Shown: one piece after another, positions 16,706 to 24,420 of the stretch | Layout of the letters: each line of letters begins with the position of its first letter | How positions within the stretch are numbered: the first letter of the stretch is position 1 | Origin: Luteipulveratus mongoliensis | GTDB lineage: Bacteria > Actinomycetota > Actinomycetes > Actinomycetales > Dermatophilaceae | Direction: 5' to 3' | DNA length: 64,000 nt | Assembly: GCF_001190945.1 (NCBI RefSeq) | Contig: NZ_CP011112.1 | Coordinates: 1,054,001-1,118,000 of the forward strand | Notes under the pieces: generated by a model | The model's input: only the letters and a program-made list of their open reading frames with translations | Database searches by the model: none | What the model was told of the DNA's origin: nothing | Position numbers and translations under genes: made by a program

Positions 16706-18145
16706 ATGGGCGAGGCAGCGCACGACCCTGATGGGCGCCCGGACAGCGAGTCGCTGCCGGGGGAGTCCTTGGTGTCTCGGGTGCCGCCGGGGCCGGCGGC
16801 TGATGCGGTGTCTGCGGCTGCTGCCGCGGTGGTTGCGTTGGAGGGGTTGCCGTCGGCGTTGCATCAGGTCGGCTCGGCGGATCTGGCGCCGTTGGTGGAG
16901 CTGCTGGGTGCCTTGAGTGATCGGGTGCAGGCGTGTGTGGTGATGGCCACCGCTGAGGCGTTGGAGCGGGGTGTGGTGCGGGAGTCGCAGGCGGCCAGCC
17001 CGGCGCAGTGGGTTGCTGCGCATGCGGGCCGCCTTGAGCCGGGTGAGGCGTCGCGGGTCGCGACTGTTGCTGCTGCTGTGAATCAGCCCGACAACGTGCT
17101 GCTGCGGGAGGCGGTCGCGGCCGGGGCGTGTAGTGCACGGGCGGCGCAGGTGAGTCTGCGGGAGCTGGGCAAGATCCTGCCGGTGCTGCCGGGTTTCGCC
17201 CGCCAGGAGTGTCTGGCGTACTTCGTGCAGGTGGCCGCGGCTGGTGGTGGTGCTAGGGAGCTGCGGCATCTGTCGCGGTGGTTGGTCGCGACGTATGCCG
17301 GTGACCGGCTTGAGGATCAGGACGCGGCGTTGGAGCGGGTCGAGGAGTTGTCGTGGTCGGATCTGCCGGGTGGGTTGCGGCGGTTCATCGTGGATCTGGC
17401 GCCGGGAAACGCGGCGCGGTTGGTTGCTGCGGTCCAGGCGGGTGCTGCACCCCAGCCGGTGGTTGACCCGGACACGGGCACGTCTTCTCCGGATCCGCGG
17501 AGTCCGGGTAAACGGCGCGCGGACGCGTTCATGGACCTGCTGAACCTGGCTGAGTCGGCGGACACCTCGACCTCGCACGGGTCCACGACCAAGCTCGTGG
17601 TCACCATGGGCTTGGATGACCTGCGCGCTGAGCACGCTCGGACCAGGGCTGCCGGCGCAGGACACACCAGCGCCGACCGTTCTAGCGCCGGGACCAGATC
17701 GGGTGCCGGTGGCGGCGGATCGGGCGGGCTCGGGGTGACGAGTCTGGGTGACACGATCGATGCCGGCACGATCCGGCGGATGGCCTGCGACGCGGACATC
17801 ATCCCGATGGTCCTGGGATCACGCTCTGAACCGTTGGACGTCGGCCGGGAGCAACGCCTGGTCAAGGACGGACTACGCACCGCGGTCGTGGCCCGAGACC
17901 GGTGCTGCACCTTCCCCGGATGTGATCGGCCACCCAGCTTCTGCGAGGTCCACCACGTCCAACCCTGGTACGCCGGAGGCCGCACCAGCCTGCTGAACTC
18001 AGCCCTGCTCTGCCGCCGCCACCACACCATCGTCCACCGCGACAACCTGACCGCCACCGTCACGCCCTTCGCTGTCCGATGGCATCGGACCACCAGCACA
18101 AGCGATCGGGCCGAGACCATGACCGTTGCGAGCCGCGGCCCATGA
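16706..18145 (+). CDS. DUF222 (13E12-type) HNH endonuclease
   Basis: The 479-residue product has an N-terminal DUF222 domain (about residues 15-330: LPSALHQVGSADLAPLVELLGAL and so on) and a C-terminal HNH nuclease: CTFPGCD, CEVHHVQPW with H416-H417, LLNSALLC and CRRHHTIVH. The tandem His and Cys pattern is intact. The ATG at 16706 fits a leaderless promoter. Codon use in the first ~800 bases is unlike the neighbours (many GTG and TTG codons in runs), a common trait of this multicopy family and a possible sign of transfer. An SOS-like box overlaps its promoter; 13E12 genes in mycobacteria are reported LexA targets. The biological role of the family is not settled. Confidence 0.9.
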   Translation: MGEAAHDPDGRPDSESLPGESLVSRVPPGPAADAVSAAAAAVVALEGLPSALHQVGSADLAPLVELLGALSDRVQACVVMATAEALERGVVRESQAASPAQWVAAHAGRLEPGEASRVATVAAAVNQPDNVLLREAVAAGACSARAAQVSLRELGKILPVLPGFARQECLAYFVQVAAAGGGARELRHLSRWLVATYAGDRLEDQDAALERVEELSWSDLPGGLRRFIVDLAPGNAARLVAAVQAGAAPQPVVDPDTGTSSPDPRSPGKRRADAFMDLLNLAESADTSTSHGSTTKLVVTMGLDDLRAEHARTRAAGAGHTSADRSSAGTRSGAGGGGSGGLGVTSLGDTIDAGTIRRMACDADIIPMVLGSRSEPLDVGREQRLVKDGLRTAVVARDRCCTFPGCDRPPSFCEVHHVQPWYAGGRTSLLNSALLCRRHHTIVHRDNLTATVTPFAVRWHRTTSTSDRAETMTVASRGP

Positions 18146-18273
18146 CAGCGACCGGGCGCAGGCCACGGCCCGCGGCGACCGACGCAGCCACTTGACCAAG
18201 CGCTGTACGTCGGTGCGCCAGCGGTCGCGCGAGTGCTGGCCGACCGTGTCCACGGAGTCCATAAGGTGCAGAG

Positions 18274-18786
18274 ATGCTTCAGCTTGTCGCCCCGCGTGCC
18301 GATCTCCACGTCGCCTGGCTCGAGGCGCACCACGAGTGGGGTCCGGGCACCCACGAAGACGGCTTCGGCGTGGGGCCGGACGACGATGTGGAGTCCGCGG
18401 CCGGCTTCGCTGACTGGGTCGATCGCCTTGTCGCGCAAGCTGATCCGGCCAGCGCAGCCGCCATGGGCAAGGCGCCCTGCACCTGCCGCTGGATCGTGGA
18501 GGACGAAAAAGTCGTAGGCGGCATCGCGCTCCGACACGGCCTGACCGAGAAGGTGCAACGTCTGGGCCACATCGGCTACGGGATCCGCCCGTCCGCGCGC
18601 GGTCGAGGGCTGGCGACCTGGGCGCTCGGCCAGATGCTGACGGAGGCGGCCAGGCTCGGCGAGAGTCGGGTGCTCCTCGTGTGCAGGAGCGACAACGTGG
18701 CTTCTCGCAAGACCATCGAGCGCCTGGGCGGGGTTCTGGAGCCGACGTCGGCCCCGGAGGTTTGCCGCTACTGGATCAGCACCTGA
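18274..18786 (+). CDS. GNAT-family N-acetyltransferase
   Basis: A 170-residue acetyltransferase. HIGYGIRPSARGRGLATWAL is the acetyl-CoA pyrophosphate-binding motif A, followed by VLLVCRSDNVASRKTIERLGG, the standard C-terminal half. CRWIVEDEKVVGGIALRH forms the central strands. The substrate is unknown. It starts 128 bases after the HNH gene and has no obvious functional link to it. Confidence 0.85.
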   Translation: MLQLVAPRADLHVAWLEAHHEWGPGTHEDGFGVGPDDDVESAAGFADWVDRLVAQADPASAAAMGKAPCTCRWIVEDEKVVGGIALRHGLTEKVQRLGHIGYGIRPSARGRGLATWALGQMLTEAARLGESRVLLVCRSDNVASRKTIERLGGVLEPTSAPEVCRYWIST

Positions 18787-18856
18787 CGCGGCGCCAGCCC
18801 GACCAGGGCGAGCAGCCCACGCCACCGGGCGACACCGATCACGCCGACGCCAGGGT

Positions 18857-19786
18857 TCATAGATCTTTAGCCAGCCCGTCCTCGGTGATGACGTAGCCGA
18901 GCTGGTCGTACAGCGCTCGTGCGCCGTTGTTGTGACCAAAGACGTTGAGCCCCAAGCTGATTGACCCGTTCTCCTGGCACCAGCGAGCACCGGCCGTCAT
19001 GATCGAGCGACCGTAACCCTTGCGCCGCTGAGCCTCGTCCACGATCACGTCGTAGACGAACGCCCGGGGTTGGGAGTCATCGATCCACAGCGTGCCGACA
19101 GTCGTGTCGCCGTCGTACGCCGTCCAGAACCGCTGGCCCGGGCTGTTGAGACCGTCGGGCACGAGTGCCGCGAACTGAGTGTCAGCGATCTCCCGGGCGA
19201 GCTCGGGCGACTCGCCCATCTGTACACGAGTCTCGACGTAGGAGGACCGCTGCTCGGACATAAAGTCGTCAAACTGCTGAGAAGTCATGGGCTGCAACGT
19301 GATTCGGCCATCATCATGAACTGGATCGCCCCTCAGGTCGATCGCCATGTTGGTCGCCTTCGACTCGAAGCCGCCGCCGTCTGCGAAGGCGGCCCGAGAC
19401 GAGTCGCCCGGGACCAGCGACGTCCACAGCGACGTCGCACCGGCGGCCCGCGCCTCGGCCTCGACCAGTGAGCGCACTTCTCCGGCGACTGAGAGGTCGT
19501 CGAGGTGCACATCGCCCACGGACGCCTCACGCAGGTCGCTCGACTGGCGCCAGTAGAGCGACCCGATCAGCGACCCGTCGGCGCCCGCAACGTGGACGAC
19601 ATGCGCCCGCGGCGTCGCGAGGCCTTCCGGCAGAGACGCCCGAAAGTTCTTCTCCGCCAACGCGCGTGCGCTCTCCTCGTCGCCGGTCTGACCGAGGTAG
19701 CGAGTGGGCACCGCACGGTCGAGCACCTGGGCGAACCAGTCGTCGTACGCCTCCGCCGGCAACGGGACGAGCGTGACTACGGCCAC
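18857..19786 (-). CDS. tandem-domain GNAT acetyltransferase
   Basis: The 309-residue protein has two GNAT halves. The C-terminal one is canonical: FVYDVIVDEAQRRKGYGRSI carries the acetyl-CoA loop RRKGYG and SLGLNVFGHNNGARALYDQLGY is the closing motif. The N-terminal half (VHVAGADGSLIGSLYWRQ, VHLDDLSV) looks degenerate and lacks a clear Q/RxxGxG/A loop. The start is the GTG at 19786, one base after the aldehyde dehydrogenase stop, so translation is coupled to that gene. The target is unknown. Confidence 0.85.
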   Translation of the reverse strand: MAVVTLVPLPAEAYDDWFAQVLDRAVPTRYLGQTGDEESARALAEKNFRASLPEGLATPRAHVVHVAGADGSLIGSLYWRQSSDLREASVGDVHLDDLSVAGEVRSLVEAEARAAGATSLWTSLVPGDSSRAAFADGGGFESKATNMAIDLRGDPVHDDGRITLQPMTSQQFDDFMSEQRSSYVETRVQMGESPELAREIADTQFAALVPDGLNSPGQRFWTAYDGDTTVGTLWIDDSQPRAFVYDVIVDEAQRRKGYGRSIMTAGARWCQENGSISLGLNVFGHNNGARALYDQLGYVITEDGLAKDL

Positions 19787-19787
19787 C

Positions 19788-21227
19788 TCAGCCCTCCACC
19801 GGAGCCGGGGTGTAACCGATGACCGCCTTGGTCTCCAGGAAGTCCGCGAACGCGGTCTCTCCCCACTCGCGTCCGTTGCCGCTCTGCTTGTAGCCGCCGA
19901 ACGGCGCGTTGAGGTCGACAGGGGCTCCGTTGAGGTTGACCTGTCCGGCGCGCAGCTTCGACGCCACGGCACGCACGGCGTCCTGGTCGGCGCCCGAGAC
20001 GTACGCCGCGAGGCCGTACGGGGTGTCGTTGCCGATCGCGATCGCGTCCTCGACCGAGTCGTACGGCAGGATCACGAGGACCGGGCCGAAGATCTCCTCG
20101 CGCGCGATGGTCATCTCGTTGTTGACATTGGCGAAAACCGTTGGCTTCACATAGAACCCGGTGTCCAGCCCATCCGGCCGTCCGGTTCCGCCGGCGGCTA
20201 GTGTTGCGCCTTCGTCGATGCCCTTCTGGATGAGCCCTTGGATCTTGGTGAACTGCGCCTCGGACACGACCGGGCCCATCTTCACGTCACCTGTCGGGTC
20301 ACCCACCGTGACCTTCTCCGCGGATGCCTTCGCGATCGAGGCCGCCTCGTCCATGCGCGCGGCCGGGACGATCATGCGGGTCGGGGCGTTGCACGACTGT
20401 CCTGAGTTGGACCACACGCCGGCGGCGCCGATCTTGACGCCCTTCGCGAACGCGTCGTCGTCGAGGATGATGTTGGGCGACTTGCCGCCGAGCTCCTGGT
20501 GCACTCGCTTCACCGTGGGAGCGGCCGCGCGGGCCACCTCGACGCCGGCGCGGGTCGAGCCGGTGATCGAGATCATGTCGACCAGGTCGTGCCCGGCGAG
20601 GGCGGCACCGACGGTCGGCCCGTCGCCGTTGACGAGGTTGAAGACACCCGCGGGCACGCCTGCGGCGTCAAGGATCTCGGCCAGGATGTACGCCGAGAAG
20701 GGCGCCTCCTCCGACGGCTTCAGCACCATCGTGCAACCCGTCGCCAGGGCCGGCGCCACCTTGCAGGTGATCTGGTTGAGCGGCCAGTTCCATGGCGTGA
20801 TGAACGCGCAGACCCCGACCGGCTCGCGAAGGATGCGGGTGGTGCCACGGTCCTCCTCGAACGGGTAGTCCTTGAGCACCTTCGCCGCGGTCGCGAGGTG
20901 GCCGAGGCCCATCCCGACCTGCGCGGTCGCGGACAGCTTGGCCGGTGCGCCCATCTCCTCCGTGACCGCTGCTGCCAGGTCCTCCGCGCGCTTCTTGTAC
21001 TCACCGAGAATCGCGGAGAAGAGCTCGCCGCGCTGCTCGACCGTGGTCTGGGAGTACGACTCGAAGGCCTGCCGGGCCGCCGCGACGGCCTTGTCGACAT
21101 CGGCCGCGGAACCGAGCGAGATCTGCCCGGCGACCTGCTCGGTGGCCGGGTTGACCACGTCGTGTGACTGCGGCTGAGTGGGATCGATCCACTCGCCGCC
21201 GATGTAGAACTGTCGGTACTCGCGCAT
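19788..21227 (-). CDS. NAD(P)-dependent aldehyde dehydrogenase family protein
   Basis: A 479-residue member of the ALDH superfamily, oxidising an aldehyde to its acid. The catalytic Cys is C279 in SNSGQSCNAPTR and the general base is E245 in HQELGGKSP; the 34-residue spacing between them is the family standard. The N-binding motif ITPWNWPLNQ and GSTRAGVEV are present, as is EEIFGPVL. It is complete with no signal peptide. The closely coupled downstream GNAT gene suggests a shared transcript; the physiological aldehyde is not evident. Confidence 0.92.
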   Translation of the reverse strand: MREYRQFYIGGEWIDPTQPQSHDVVNPATEQVAGQISLGSAADVDKAVAAARQAFESYSQTTVEQRGELFSAILGEYKKRAEDLAAAVTEEMGAPAKLSATAQVGMGLGHLATAAKVLKDYPFEEDRGTTRILREPVGVCAFITPWNWPLNQITCKVAPALATGCTMVLKPSEEAPFSAYILAEILDAAGVPAGVFNLVNGDGPTVGAALAGHDLVDMISITGSTRAGVEVARAAAPTVKRVHQELGGKSPNIILDDDAFAKGVKIGAAGVWSNSGQSCNAPTRMIVPAARMDEAASIAKASAEKVTVGDPTGDVKMGPVVSEAQFTKIQGLIQKGIDEGATLAAGGTGRPDGLDTGFYVKPTVFANVNNEMTIAREEIFGPVLVILPYDSVEDAIAIGNDTPYGLAAYVSGADQDAVRAVASKLRAGQVNLNGAPVDLNAPFGGYKQSGNGREWGETAFADFLETKAVIGYTPAPVEG

Positions 21228-21285
21228 CCTGGCCAGGCTCCTAGGTCGACATTGACACTTCAGCGAGCATAAGTCGGGGGCCTTG

Positions 21286-21927
21286 TCACTCGCCCTTCGG
21301 CCAACCCTCGGGGGAGTCCTCCCAGCCCTCCTGCCGGCCGTACGGTGCCAGGTCGAGGATGTTCTGCTCGAACATGATGCGGTCCACGCCCCTCGAGCCG
21401 GTCGTGTAGGTGCGGTACACGTCCTCCCCGTCCCGCAGGAACATCGTGAGCTGGAAGCCGCCGTGCCCCACGCAGTCGGCAGCGAACGTCGTACCGGCCG
21501 ACGAGGCGTACGGCACCGTCCAGCCCTTCTCCTGCCAGTACCCCGTCATCTGCTCCAACGGCATGTCGGAGATCGTCCGCCAGGCGACGCCTTGGTCGGC
21601 CAGCCCCTTGAGAAACACCACCTGGTTGGTGAAGTTGGTGCACCCGGGGCAGAAGTTGTCCGGCCCGTTGTTCATGAACTGGTAGACGGCGAGCTGGTGC
21701 TTGTCCCCGAACAGCTCGAGCAACGTGACCGGCCCGTCCGGCGAGGTGAAGGTGTAGGACTTCTCCACCTTCACCATTGGCATCCGACGGCGGCGGGCCG
21801 CGAGGGCGTCGAGCGCGTGGGTCAGCTCCTTCTCCGCCGTCAGCAGGTCGGCACGGGCGGTGGCCCACTCCTCCTCGGACACGACGGGCGGAAGGGCCGG
21901 GGCAGGCGTACGGGTGGTCTCAGTCAT
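21286..21927 (-). CDS. DUF899 family thioredoxin-fold protein
   Basis: A 213-residue DUF899 protein. YTFTSPDGPVTLLELFGDKHQLAVYQFMNN and CPGCTNF are the family motifs; CPGC occupies the place of a redox CxxC, and WQEKGWTVPYAS plus GGFQLTMFLRDGEDVYRTYTT follow. Relatives are thioredoxin-like proteins of unknown function. It is divergent from a glutathione peroxidase with only 33 bases between start codons. TAGCGT on the minus strand lies six bases before the ATG, so it is probably leaderless. The shared promoter region and folds suggest a joint redox-stress role. Confidence 0.85.
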   Translation of the reverse strand: MTETTRTPAPALPPVVSEEEWATARADLLTAEKELTHALDALAARRRRMPMVKVEKSYTFTSPDGPVTLLELFGDKHQLAVYQFMNNGPDNFCPGCTNFTNQVVFLKGLADQGVAWRTISDMPLEQMTGYWQEKGWTVPYASSAGTTFAADCVGHGGFQLTMFLRDGEDVYRTYTTGSRGVDRIMFEQNILDLAPYGRQEGWEDSPEGWPKGE

Positions 21928-21933
21928 GTCATG

Positions 21934-21954
21934 ACGCTATCCCCGAACTAGCCT
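21934..21954. promoter_or_regulatory. back-to-back leaderless promoters of DUF899 and glutathione peroxidase genes
   Basis: The minus strand reads TAGCGT (21934-21939) six bases before the DUF899 ATG, and the plus strand reads TAGCCT (21949-21954) six bases before the peroxidase GTG. The two -10 elements sit nine bases apart, so each -35 region must overlap the other promoter. Confidence 0.6.
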
Positions 21955-21960
21955 GGCCTC

Positions 21961-22461
21961 GTGAGCCTCTACGACATTCCTCTCAAGTCCCTCGAAGACC
22001 AGCCGACGACCCTCGGTGCGTACGCCGGTCGCGCGCTTCTCGTCGTCAACGTCGCCTCCAAGTGTGGGCTGACTCCGCAGTACGGCGGCCTCGAGCGGCT
22101 GCAGGAGAAGTACGCCGACCGCGGGCTGACCGTCGTCGGTTTCCCCTGCAACCAGTTCGGTGGGCAGGAGCCGGGCAGCGCGGAGGAGATCCAGACGTTC
22201 TGCTCGACGAGCTATGGCGTGACGTTCCCGCTGATGGAGAAGGTCGATGTGAACGGCGACGACCGGCACCCGGTCTACCAGGAGCTGACGCAGACCAAGG
22301 ACGCTGACGGCGAGGCCGGCGACATCCAGTGGAACTTCGAGAAGTTCCTGATCTCGCCCGCCGGTGAGGTCGTGGCGCGCTTCCGTCCGACGACCGAGCC
22401 CGAGGCCGCCGAGGTCACCGCCGCCATCGAGGCCAACCTCCCATCACCGCTGGTCGAGTAG
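21961..22461 (+). CDS. glutathione peroxidase family protein (thiol peroxidase)
   Basis: The 166-residue enzyme reduces peroxides with thiols, in actinobacteria probably via thioredoxin or mycothiol systems. The peroxidatic residue is C35 in ASKCGLTPQY (Cys, not selenocysteine), with Q69 in NQFGGQEPG and the Trp-Asn pair in WNFEKFL completing the tetrad. The leaderless start is the GTG at 21961. The last residues, SPLVE and the stop TAG, are encoded by the start of a dispersed palindromic repeat, so the native C-terminus may have been replaced by the element. Confidence 0.9.
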   Translation: MSLYDIPLKSLEDQPTTLGAYAGRALLVVNVASKCGLTPQYGGLERLQEKYADRGLTVVGFPCNQFGGQEPGSAEEIQTFCSTSYGVTFPLMEKVDVNGDDRHPVYQELTQTKDADGEAGDIQWNFEKFLISPAGEVVARFRPTTEPEAAEVTAAIEANLPSPLVE

Positions 22462-22491
22462 GCGAGGCGCTAGCCGAGCCGTATCGAGACC
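22451..22491. repeat. dispersed palindromic repeat, single copy
   Basis: It runs from TGGTCGAGTAG to CGTATCGAGACC with an inner GAGGCGCTAGCCGAGCC palindrome. It lies between the convergent peroxidase and cupin genes and supplies the peroxidase stop codon; a bidirectional terminator role is possible. Confidence 0.8.
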
Positions 22492-22506
22492 CGTCGGCCG
22501 CGGTTG

Positions 22507-22941
22507 TTAGTCGAGCAGGGTGAAGTCGGAGAAGTCGAAGCCGGGGGAGACGACGCAGCTGACCAGGACCGGCTCGTCCGACAGCGGCCGCGCGGCTTGC
22601 CAGTGGCGGCCGGGCACGAGCGACTGGGCGACCTCGCCGCCGGGGTAGTCGGCACCGAGGCGCGTCGTCGAGGTTGTCGAGGGCGACTCGCCGTCGCCGC
22701 CAAGGGTGAGCTCGAGCGGGCCGCCGCGGTGGTGCATCCACAGCTCGTCGGACGTGACCCGGTGCCAGCGCGACTCCTCGCCCGGCAGCAGCAGGAACAG
22801 GATGCCGGTCGCGTAGGCGCGCGGACCGTCGTACCCCTCAGGCTCGAACGTCGAGGCGTGACGGTAGGTCTCGACGAACCAGCCTCCCTCGGGGTGTTGC
22901 TGGAGACCGAGTCCTTTTGCCCAGGAGGGGAGTTCAGACAT
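22507..22941 (-). CDS. cupin domain protein (DUF985)
   Basis: A 144-residue single-domain cupin of the DUF985 family: GLQQHPEGGWFVETYR at the start, then ILFLLLPGEESRWHRVTSDELWMHHRGGPLEL with the metal-site-like His, and GRHWQAARPL and VSCVVSPGFDFSDF at the end. Several family members are near-complete cupins of unknown activity. The ATG overlaps the stop of the upstream VIT-family gene (TGATG), so the pair is translationally coupled. Confidence 0.85.
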   Translation of the reverse strand: MSELPSWAKGLGLQQHPEGGWFVETYRHASTFEPEGYDGPRAYATGILFLLLPGEESRWHRVTSDELWMHHRGGPLELTLGGDGESPSTTSTTRLGADYPGGEVAQSLVPGRHWQAARPLSDEPVLVSCVVSPGFDFSDFTLLD

Positions 22942-23642
22942 CAAACGGACCTTCCGACGAGGTTGCCGATGGCGAAGGTGATCGCCATGGCGGCGGCACC
23001 TCCGAGGAGATTGCGTACGACGGCGGGCCAGGGGCGGGCGCTGCCCATCCTGGCGCTGACATGGCCGGTCAGCGCGAGCGCGGCCAGTACGGCGACGAAC
23101 GTGACCGGCACTCGCCAGGACGGCGGCGGTACGAGGACGGCGACCAGCGGCAGCAGCGCGCCGACCGTGAACGCGACGAACGACGCAAGCGCGGCGTGCC
23201 ACGGGTTGGTGAGGTCATCCGGGTCGATCCCGAGCTCGGCATCGGCGTGCGCGGCCAACGCGTCCTTCTTGGTCAGCTCGACGGCGACCTCGCGGGCGAG
23301 CTCGGCGTCCAGTCCCTTGTCCTGATAGATCTGCGTCAGCTCGTCCAGCTCTTCGCGCGGCATCTCTCGCAGCTCGCGCCGCTCGAGGGCGAGCATCGCC
23401 TTCTCGCTGTCGCGCTGGGTGCTGACGGAGACGTACTCGCCGACGGCCATGCTCATCGCACCCGCCGTGAGGCCGGCGATGCCCGCGACGAGGATCGCGG
23501 TCCGGTCCGAGGAGGCCCCGGCGACGCCGACCACGATGCCGGCGACCGAGACGATGCCGTCATTGGCGCCCAGGACACCTGCACGCAGCCAGTTGAGCCG
23601 GCCGGAGAGGCTCTCGTCGTGGGGTTCGTCAGCGTGTGCCAC
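22941..23642 (-). CDS. VIT1/CCC1 family membrane transporter
   Basis: A 233-residue VIT/CCC1-family protein that moves Fe2+ or Mn2+ across membranes. The first membrane segment contains GVLGANDGIVSVAGIVVGVAGA, the family signature; the second has GAMSMAVGEYVSVSTQRD. A long amphipathic stretch rich in E and D (residues ~80-145) is the cytoplasmic metal-binding domain, followed by three more membrane helices. Coupling to the DUF985 cupin suggests a related job in metal handling, which is an inference. Confidence 0.9.
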   Translation of the reverse strand: MAHADEPHDESLSGRLNWLRAGVLGANDGIVSVAGIVVGVAGASSDRTAILVAGIAGLTAGAMSMAVGEYVSVSTQRDSEKAMLALERRELREMPREELDELTQIYQDKGLDAELAREVAVELTKKDALAAHADAELGIDPDDLTNPWHAALASFVAFTVGALLPLVAVLVPPPSWRVPVTFVAVLAALALTGHVSARMGSARPWPAVVRNLLGGAAAMAITFAIGNLVGRSV

Positions 23643-23784
23643 GGGCCGATCCTGTCAGACCGCCGCCGGGCTCCGACTTGGTCGTAGGACCACCGACCGT
23701 CGTCTCCGACGCAGTCCCGTAGATCGAGTGACCTGGGCCGCCGATCCTGGATCCACGGAAACGGGATCTCGGGGGAGGCCTGCT

Positions 23785-24420
23785 ATGACGTCGACCGATA
23801 TGCGGCGACAGCGCATCGCCGGTGTGCTGCTGGCGCTGATTGCGGCCCACCTGGCCGCCACTGCGCTGTACGTCGCTCGCCCGTTGCCTCTGCCGGCGCC
23901 GGCTCGCGGTGTGCTGACCGCCTACATGGAGCCGGTGTTCAAGCAGACGTGGTCGGTCTTCGCTCCGGATCCGGTGAGCGTGAACACCTCGCTCCTCGTC
24001 CGCGGCCGGACCGCCGACGGGCGTGTCACGCCATGGTTCGACGTGTCAGCGTGCGATGTCGACTCCGCGATCCGTCACCATTCCGTGCCCAACCGTCGCT
24101 ACCTCACCACCTTCCAGCTGGTGAAGCACTACCGAGGCTCGTACGCCGACCTGCCGGCCGCCGCGGCTCGGTTCGGCAAGAACGACCGCGCGATGTCCGC
24201 CTTCGCTGGACAGGTCGCCACGGCGCGCTGGGGTCGCGTTGATGCCACCCAAGTACGGATCCGGGACACCCACACGGTGCCGTTCGCCGATCGAGATCGT
24301 CCGGATGCCAGTCCGCGAGTGGAGACCTGGACCAGCGGCTGGCGTACGGCCCACGCGGTCGGAAAGCAGGAGCAGAAGCCGGTCTCTGACCTCTACGGGA
24401 CGACGCGATGCACGCCCTGA
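23785..24420 (+). CDS. DUF5819 family membrane protein
   Basis: A 211-residue protein with one N-terminal membrane segment (residues ~11-28) and an extracytoplasmic domain beginning YMEPVFKQTWSVFAPDPVSVN, the DUF5819 motif; RYLTTFQLVKHYRG and VETWTSGWR follow. GGGGGAGG precedes the ATG at 23785. The stop overlaps the start of the HTTM gene by 13 bases (ATG at 24408). The DUF5819-HTTM pair recurs in other bacteria, and this member probably works with the HTTM protein in the membrane. Confidence 0.85.
   Translation: MTSTDMRRQRIAGVLLALIAAHLAATALYVARPLPLPAPARGVLTAYMEPVFKQTWSVFAPDPVSVNTSLLVRGRTADGRVTPWFDVSACDVDSAIRHHSVPNRRYLTTFQLVKHYRGSYADLPAAAARFGKNDRAMSAFAGQVATARWGRVDATQVRIRDTHTVPFADRDRPDASPRVETWTSGWRTAHAVGKQEQKPVSDLYGTTRCTP

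Noticed and set aside
17317-18990. A 557-codon minus-strand open frame
   Set aside because: It is antisense to the DUF222-HNH and GNAT genes and shows no family motif.
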